Shown: positions 40,765-46,040 of the stretch, piece by piece
Position numbering within the stretch: the first letter of the stretch is position 1
How the letters are laid out: each line of letters opens with the position of its first letter
Source: Thermogemmatispora sp042408965
GTDB taxonomy: Bacteria; Chloroflexota; Ktedonobacteria; Ktedonobacterales; Ktedonobacteraceae
Direction: 5' to 3'
Assembly (NCBI GenBank): GCA_042408965.1
Contig: JBHOQN010000066.1
Location: 1-46,040 of the forward strand
DNA: 46,040 nt
The notes under the pieces: model-generated
The model's database searches: none
What the model was told of the DNA's origin: nothing
What the model saw: the letters and a program-made list of their open reading frames with translations, nothing else
Program-made: the position numbers and the translations under genes

Positions 40765-43722
40765 TCATCTCTGGCGGCCCAGGCGCATACGGCATTCGTG
40801 GGAGCTGAGATACTCTCCCTCCTGGCGCGCATGTTGGATCAGGGCCTTCATGAGGATCTGGAAGGGCTCGTCCGGCTGACCGGCGCGGGTAGCGTTGCTC
40901 AGGGTGGTGCTGTCGCCGACAAGGATCAGCTGCTCCTGTGCGCGCGTCAGCGCGACGTTCAGGCGCCGAAGCTCGCTCAGGAAGCCGATGGCATGGCGTG
41001 AGTTGCTGCGTGTGAAGCTGTAGAGGACTTTCTGGCATTCGCCTCCCTGGAAGGAGTCCACGGTCGCGACGCGCGCCTGCAGGTCAAGCTGGTAGTCGGC
41101 GGTGAGCTGCTGCAGGCGGGTGCGGATGCAGGTTGCCTGCTCCTGATAGGGCACAATCACCAGCCAGTCGATGCCCTGCTGCGTATAGAGGCTGGCGATC
41201 TCGGCGATCAGCTGGGCCTCGGCCTCATTGCTGTAGCGACCTTTTTCACGGCGCTGCGAGGCTTCCATACGGGCCGTGTCGATAAAGACGAAGGGCTTCT
41301 GGAAGAAAGGATCGGCGCTGGGCGGGCGTCGCTGCACCTCGCTGGCTGTCTGCAGGCGGCCCTGATAGAACTGCTGTGAGACGAAGCTGGCGATGCTGGC
41401 GGGCATACGGTACTGCCTGTTCAAGAGCACAAAATGGGCTCCATCGACGTGCTCCACCAGCGTTTCAAACATGCTCCTGGTCAGTAGAGAGGCAATCTCG
41501 GCCTCTTCATCTTCTTCCTCGTCCCGGCGCTCTTTCTGACGCAGCAGCTTGAGGCGCGCGCGTACCGTCTCATCGACCAGGGGAGGCAGTTGTTGATGAT
41601 CGCCGACCAGCAGGGCACGTTTCCCACGGACGAGGGGCACCAGCAGATCGGGGAGGCTGATCTGTCCCGCCTCGTCGGCGATCACCAGATCGAAGGTGAC
41701 ATCGGCCAGCGCGCGCGCCGTGGCCGCGCCGATGCAGGTGGCGCCGATGACGTCGGCGGTCTGTACCAGCAGCGGATAGAGGTCCTCAGTGCGTGCCTGT
41801 AGCTCCTGATGCCAGTCCTGGATCAGCTGATAGCGGCGCAGGATACGTTCGCGCAGGTGCTGATGCCAGCGCTCTTCAAACTGGTGCAGATAGGCGAGGA
41901 AGCCAGCCACATCCAGGGGCGGATCTCCAGAGCGCTCAGCGGATGGCATGAACCTCTCCAGCGCAGGTATCACGGAGCGGGCCTTCTCGCGCTCCTCGGC
42001 CACGTATTGCTGGTGCTGCGCGCGTAATTGCGTCAGCAGCTGCTCTAGCGTGGGCAGCAGCGCCTCTGGCGCGAGTCTGCGGCCGTGTACGGGGGATCTG
42101 GGCGCGCTGGGGCCGAGAGATTGTAGATCATCGATATACTCCTCCAGCGCACGGATCTGCTCGTTCAGCTGACGCGCGCGCGCGGGCAGCCGCCAGCGCC
42201 AGTAAAGACCCAGCACTGGCCAGCGCTGACGCTGCTCGGCGCGCTCAAGCCGTCGCCTGGCGCGCTCGAGGTCTCTGGAGAGCTGCGCAGCCTGAGTGAC
42301 TGAATTGGCAAGGGTCTGCTCCCTGGCCATGATGGTCTCTCTGAGACTGGGCAGCCGCTGAACGTAGTCATCCAGGCGGGGGAGCAGCGCGACCGCTCTC
42401 TCAAGAGAGACTCGCGGTGCCTCACTGGCTTGCAGAACGCTCTGTTGCAAGGAGCTGGCTCGCGCGTCGATGACCAGACGCCTGATCTCTGGGGCGACCA
42501 GCGATTCCTGACCGACGCGCAGCACCGTCAGGCCCTGAGGGAGGTTCGAGAGCACGTTGTCAACGGCCCGATGCGTTCTGGCCGTGACCAGGACCCGCTG
42601 GTGTCTGCTGGCGCACTGGCGTGCAATCTCGCTGATGGTGTGCGTTTTGCCGGTGCCCGGCGGTCCCTGAATCAGGAGCAGATCCTTGACGGAGAGGGCG
42701 CGCTCGAGAGCCTGCTGTTGAGCCTCGTTCAGCCCGTTGAGGCGGGGCAGGACGTGCTGCTGATAGGCCTGGTAGCGATGAGCGGTCAGGATGGAGAGCA
42801 AGAAGGGATTCTCGGCACGGCCATCGCGCAGCGCCTCGACCGCCTCGCGCTGGACGCGAAAGGCGGCCTGGTTACTGCAGGGCCGGAAGCTCTGTGAGGC
42901 CTCCAGCTCCTCCAGATCGACTGCCCGCTCGAAGTGGACGGTGAAGCTCTCCTCCGTTACCTCGATGACGTGCCCGCGCAGGTCCGGGTGCTCGGCCAGG
43001 GAGAGGAAGAGACCGCGCTCGACGCTGGCGCCGCCCTCCACCCGTTGGAAGCGGTAGATATCATGCCTGGTATAACGCGCGACACCAACCGGTTCGACGC
43101 TCCTGTAGAAGATGGGCTGGCGCAGCTTCTCCTGGACCTGCTCGACCTCCTGGGTGATCTGGATAGCCCGCTCGACTGTGTGCAACCATTGCTCCTGAGC
43201 TGGCGTAATGGTGGCAACCTCCGCAGGCAGCGTGCGCTGCTGGCTCAGGCGCTGTTGCCTGCTCTGCTGGATCTGGTGCCAGGCTCGCACGATCTCAGCG
43301 TAGCGGTTGCCCTGCCTGCGGGGGTTGACCCGGCTGATCTGCGCGTGCTCCAGGACGGCTTGCCAGGCTCCTACCGCCAGGGGCACGGCCTCGCCACGGG
43401 CGAGCGTGTCATGTTCGCGGTGGCCGAGTGGCTGCATACGCAGCACGATGTAGGCGTCCCCATCGCGAGAAGACGCGACTTTCAGGCAGAAGAGACTGGT
43501 GCACAGGAGGAGATTCTCTCTGCCAGCGTATTTACCTTGCTTTTCTGTATGGACGATGACGGGAATGCGCGGATAGTACTGCTGCAGATACTGGCAGAGC
43601 TTGTCCGGGCTGGCTGGCCAGTGGCGGTAGCGGTGCTGATAGCTGGCCATCTCCTGCCAGATGTGTTCAAAGACGAGGCAGAGGCGTTCCAGTCTGATGG
43701 TCGGATGGGTGTACTCGATCAT
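40765..43722 (-). CDS. UPF1/DNA2-like SF1B helicase with N-terminal extension
   Basis: 985 aa. ATP-dependent nucleic-acid helicase. All SF1B motifs are visible: Walker A GPPGTGKT (353-360), Ia TARTHRAVDNVL, II DEAGQ (683-687), III VGDHQQLPP (707-714), IV LNRQYRMP (768-773), V VDSFQGGE (888-895) and VI RRLNVALTRAQ (919-929). DEAGQ and the RQYRMP pattern place it in the UPF1/DNA2/IGHMBP2 group. The N-terminal ~330 residues are not a known domain by eye. An insertion between Ia and II (~435-650) is coiled-coil and Arg/Glu-rich. AAGGAAGCATT precedes the ATG. It lies 9 nt after the protease-pseudokinase gene, so translation is probably coupled. Confidence 0.92.
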   Translation of the reverse strand: MIEYTHPTIRLERLCLVFEHIWQEMASYQHRYRHWPASPDKLCQYLQQYYPRIPVIVHTEKQGKYAGRENLLLCTSLFCLKVASSRDGDAYIVLRMQPLGHREHDTLARGEAVPLAVGAWQAVLEHAQISRVNPRRQGNRYAEIVRAWHQIQQSRQQRLSQQRTLPAEVATITPAQEQWLHTVERAIQITQEVEQVQEKLRQPIFYRSVEPVGVARYTRHDIYRFQRVEGGASVERGLFLSLAEHPDLRGHVIEVTEESFTVHFERAVDLEELEASQSFRPCSNQAAFRVQREAVEALRDGRAENPFLLSILTAHRYQAYQQHVLPRLNGLNEAQQQALERALSVKDLLLIQGPPGTGKTHTISEIARQCASRHQRVLVTARTHRAVDNVLSNLPQGLTVLRVGQESLVAPEIRRLVIDARASSLQQSVLQASEAPRVSLERAVALLPRLDDYVQRLPSLRETIMAREQTLANSVTQAAQLSRDLERARRRLERAEQRQRWPVLGLYWRWRLPARARQLNEQIRALEEYIDDLQSLGPSAPRSPVHGRRLAPEALLPTLEQLLTQLRAQHQQYVAEEREKARSVIPALERFMPSAERSGDPPLDVAGFLAYLHQFEERWHQHLRERILRRYQLIQDWHQELQARTEDLYPLLVQTADVIGATCIGAATARALADVTFDLVIADEAGQISLPDLLVPLVRGKRALLVGDHQQLPPLVDETVRARLKLLRQKERRDEEEDEEAEIASLLTRSMFETLVEHVDGAHFVLLNRQYRMPASIASFVSQQFYQGRLQTASEVQRRPPSADPFFQKPFVFIDTARMEASQRREKGRYSNEAEAQLIAEIASLYTQQGIDWLVIVPYQEQATCIRTRLQQLTADYQLDLQARVATVDSFQGGECQKVLYSFTRSNSRHAIGFLSELRRLNVALTRAQEQLILVGDSTTLSNATRAGQPDEPFQILMKALIQHARQEGEYLSSHECRMRLGRQR

Positions 43723-43731
43723 AATGCTTCC

Positions 43732-45345
43732 TTATGTCCATTGCTGCAGGACCTGCTGGATGGCCCAGGCAAAGGCGCGCATGTCGGACCAGCGCGCTTC
43801 TGGCTTCGCGTGGATCGCGCGCAGCAACACCTCGTCGAGGGTCGGTGGCAGGACCGCATTAAGGTGCGAGGGTCTCTCTGGACCATGGAGCCAGGAGGAG
43901 GCGACCTGGCCGGTGAGCAGGTGGTAGAGCAAACTGCCTAGCTGGTAGATATCAGTGGCCGCTGTCGGTTCGCCGGCCCACTGCTGCTCGGGCGCGCGGT
44001 AGAGTGCCGGCCCTTCGCCCTCGCGCGGCGGCCAGGTTGCGCGGCCAGGGTCGCGCAGGCAGAGCTCAGCGTATCCGCGCTTATCCTTCCCCAGCAGCAG
44101 CGTCTCGCCGCAGAGATTGCGATGCGTGTGACCAAGGCGGTGCAGCTCTGCCAGAGCCTCACAGAGCCGTGGGATCGTCATCAGCAGGCCGCGTGCTTGT
44201 AGGGCGTCGAGCGGCTCGCCGCGGAGCAAGAGCGCGGCTGCTTGATCGGGCGTTGCCTGCTGTGTGGTCTGAAGGAAAGGGAAGCGCTCTGTGAGAGGGA
44301 TACCGGTCTGTGCACTATAGATCAGGGTGAAGCTACGGGCAAGCTCTTCCTCAGCCAGCCAGCGGGGGAATGCTGGATGGCGCAACTGGCGCAGAAGCGC
44401 GCCCTCCTCTCGCAGCGGTTGCAAGAGCCGCTCCTGACCGCGATAGACCGGCGTGCGCAGGACGAGCTGTCGAATGAGGACGGGACGGATGGGGATGCCG
44501 CGATCATGAAGGTCGAGAGGCTGGGCGCTGTAGTAGCGCTCCTCGATCGCCGGGTCGTAGTCGCCGCCTGTAGCCTGCTGCGCTCTGGCGAGCAGGTAGC
44601 GCTCCCCCTTGATCACTACCACCGCGCCGCGCTCCCACTGCTCGGCGACGTGGGGATCGGCCACCTCTGTCACGGGTGCGGAACGTGGTTCCGGCTTGGG
44701 ACGGGGATGCAGGATGTGGCGCTCCAGGGGTGGCCAGATCTCGCAGAGTTTGTCTGTTGGAATCATAGCGGCTATCCGCGGCGGCCCGCTGGAGGAGGAT
44801 GGTACGACGGCGACCACCATGCCCACGCAAGCCTTTTCCTGCTCATCCCAGACAGGCGCGCCGCTGAAGCCCGGTTGCACCGCCTCCCACGAGGTCGGGT
44901 CACTGTTCATCTGCACGTGGCCATTGGCCACCCTGTCCAGCAGCCGGCCAGTAACCCAGAGGCCCTCGCGGGAGCGGAATCCGAAGACCCGATAGCGATG
45001 ATCCAAGAAGTGAGCGATCTTCTTCAGCCTCAGGGGACGGATCTCTGACGGCAGGGAGCGGGGCGAGAGCACCTTGAGCACCGCCAGGTCTCTGTCCGGG
45101 TCGGTATTGCAGTACTCCAGGCGTGCGCGGTAAGGCGATGCTGCTGCTGAAAAGGCCAGTTGGAAGTGCAGCAGCCGTTCCTGCTGCTGCGCAGCCGTCA
45201 CGGTCTCTGGAGGGTGGCCGAGCGCCTCGCTGGCAACATGTCCGCAGGTCAGCAGATAGCCAGCGGGAATCAGGAACCCTGTTCCACAGATGGTTTGCTG
45301 GTCGCGTGAGAGGATGCGTACAATGGCGTTGGTGAAGCTGGTCAT
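43732..45345 (-). CDS. Trypsin-like protease fused to a pseudokinase
   Basis: 537 aa, no signal peptide, so cytoplasmic. Residues ~5-210 form a trypsin-like peptidase with a complete triad: H36 in LLTCGHVA, D86 in DPDRDLAVLKV and S161 in QPGFSGAPVW. After a Pro-rich linker (~213-230) comes a protein-kinase-like domain (~240-537): LRQLRHPAFPRWL, LHRLGHTHRNLCGETLLL, RAPEQQWAGEPTAATDIYQL and LYHLLTG. The kinase core is degenerate: HRN (408-410) replaces HRD, and DPG (432-434) replaces DFG. A GxGxxG loop and VAIK lysine are not apparent. It should therefore be a pseudokinase that senses or recruits. It follows the small Trypco1-like gene by 182 bp and is 9 nt ahead of the helicase. Confidence 0.9.
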   Translation of the reverse strand: MTSFTNAIVRILSRDQQTICGTGFLIPAGYLLTCGHVASEALGHPPETVTAAQQQERLLHFQLAFSAAASPYRARLEYCNTDPDRDLAVLKVLSPRSLPSEIRPLRLKKIAHFLDHRYRVFGFRSREGLWVTGRLLDRVANGHVQMNSDPTSWEAVQPGFSGAPVWDEQEKACVGMVVAVVPSSSSGPPRIAAMIPTDKLCEIWPPLERHILHPRPKPEPRSAPVTEVADPHVAEQWERGAVVVIKGERYLLARAQQATGGDYDPAIEERYYSAQPLDLHDRGIPIRPVLIRQLVLRTPVYRGQERLLQPLREEGALLRQLRHPAFPRWLAEEELARSFTLIYSAQTGIPLTERFPFLQTTQQATPDQAAALLLRGEPLDALQARGLLMTIPRLCEALAELHRLGHTHRNLCGETLLLGKDKRGYAELCLRDPGRATWPPREGEGPALYRAPEQQWAGEPTAATDIYQLGSLLYHLLTGQVASSWLHGPERPSHLNAVLPPTLDEVLLRAIHAKPEARWSDMRAFAWAIQQVLQQWT

Positions 45346-45527
45346 ATCCTCCCTCTGCGGTAAGCGATATCCATTCTAGCTACAACGGAGAGCCTGCTGT
45401 GCTCTGATGAGCGCCTTGCCGGACGCGACGCTGTGGATGGGCGAACACATGGCGCCGGGTTCTCGCCACACGCCCTGTGACCTGGCTCCATGGAAGGCCT
45501 CCCCAGGACTCCGCAAAGCAACGTGGG

Positions 45528-45857
45528 TCAGCGCTCAGGTGCGTGATCGCCAGACCAGCGCAAGGTGATGTCAAAATTCGCTTCGGCGCCCGCCGAGGCG
45601 ATCAGGGCGCCGAGGCTCGTACTGAGTTTGATGCCGAAGGCGATCTCGACCTCATCTGGTTTGAGGTCCAGACTCCCCAGCTTCTGAGCGACCGCCTTGA
45701 TGGCCGGGAAGACCTTTTGCAGAGCCTCTTCAAGCGTCTGCTGGTTCAGCACAGGCCTTTCCCCACGGCCGGCTGGGATGGGGCCGCTCTCCTCCTCATC
45801 CACCTCAATGATGACGTGATTGCCGTCTTCGAGAGGAAATTCGATTAATTTTTTCAT
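45528..45857 (-). CDS. Trypco1-like (trypsin-co-occurring) small protein
   Basis: 109 aa. The N-terminal strand region (KKLIEFPLEDGNHVIIEVDE), a central helix (LEEALQKVFPAIKAVAQKL) and the end LKPDEVEIAFGIKLSTSLGA followed by FDITLRW match what I recall of the CU044_2847/Trypco1 family. In that family such proteins are encoded beside trypsin-like proteases in predicted conflict systems. The neighbour here is such a protease. ATG 45857 is preceded by AAAGGGGGAAC. No metal or catalytic residues are evident; the likely role is substrate or regulator of the protease. It is the first gene of the cassette visible in the window; the promoter was not identified. Confidence 0.83.
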   Translation of the reverse strand: MKKLIEFPLEDGNHVIIEVDEEESGPIPAGRGERPVLNQQTLEEALQKVFPAIKAVAQKLGSLDLKPDEVEIAFGIKLSTSLGALIASAGAEANFDITLRWSGDHAPER

Positions 45858-46040
45858 CTGGCTCTGTTCCCCCTTTCCTTATGCCTCTGTGTCAGAGAAT
45901 CATCGGATAGGCGCAGGAGACCCTCGCCTTCAGGCGTGGGGAGGAATGCGCCCCTCCTTCCCCCTTGACAAGGGCCTGGTGCAGAGGATAGTCTATCTGC
46001 GTGAATAGAACCATCGTTGTGCAACTGAAGCCCTCGCCAG

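Noticed and set aside
42934..43941. 335-codon frame antisense to the helicase gene
   Set aside because: Spans the 5' end of the helicase and the junction with the protease gene; no motifs and no start signal.
1..46040. CRISPR arrays, transposases, integrases, tRNA genes and att-like direct repeats
   Set aside because: None seen on either strand when reading the intergenic regions; no periodic repeats and no mobile-element proteins among the real genes.

Overview
The window (about 46 kb, GC-rich) looks like a chromosomal segment of a Chloroflexota bacterium, most likely class Ktedonobacteria and possibly Thermogemmatispora. This is inferred from gene content: a Ser/Thr kinase with an extracellular sensor, an F420-type luciferase-like enzyme, a fused FolK-FolE2, and GH42 and Leloir genes. 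There is no taxonomic marker except the last ~120 nt of a 23S rRNA gene at the left edge. I see no insertion sequence, integrase, CRISPR array or tRNA.

Layout. 1-281: 3' end of 23S rRNA and a strong intrinsic terminator, with no 5S between them. 329-6936: split glycolate oxidase locus (glcD alone; glcE, an RlmM-like rRNA methyltransferase and glcF as one unit), with a DinB-like gene on the other strand. 7091-8615: rsfS, a 57-aa membrane protein and a secreted lamin-tail protein. 8833-10344: FolK-FolE2 fusion. 10483-14961: membrane Ser/Thr kinase, PIG-L deacetylase, MutY without its NUDIX domain, and a small Cys-containing ORF. 15161-18787: galactose unit (unknown gene, galT, galK, M55 aminopeptidase). 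18819-22575: drug-efflux unit controlled by a TetR protein with two DNA-binding domains. 22825-26908: F420-type oxidoreductase, glutamine-synthetase-like ligase and a divergent MurA. 27083-28637: YtxH-like and CoiA-like proteins. 29025-34037: ornithine carbamoyltransferase, aldehyde dehydrogenase, molbindin, amidohydrolase, Nudix. 34062-36993: GH42 beta-galactosidase overlapping a degenerate E1-alpha-like protein. 37275-39371: fused E1 alpha-beta dehydrogenase. 39466-45857: a four-gene cassette on the minus strand.

How genes work together. Beta-galactosidase, GalK and GalT make up most of a lactose/galactose route. GlcD, GlcE and GlcF form glycolate oxidase. TetR, MFS pump, HlyD adaptor and a small membrane protein form an efflux operon with a near-consensus promoter that carries a palindrome in its spacer. 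FolK and FolE2 catalyse two steps of pterin/folate synthesis in one chain.

The best candidate for a poorly described system is the right-end cassette: a Trypco1-like small protein, a trypsin-like protease fused to a pseudokinase, a UPF1-like SF1 helicase with a long N-terminal extension, and a winged-helix protein of unknown family. Its make-up resembles predicted NTP-dependent conflict (defence) systems in which trypsin-co-occurring domains occur. Many promoters in the window have a clear TATAAT-like -10 box, which helped choose several start codons that differ from the longest ORF.
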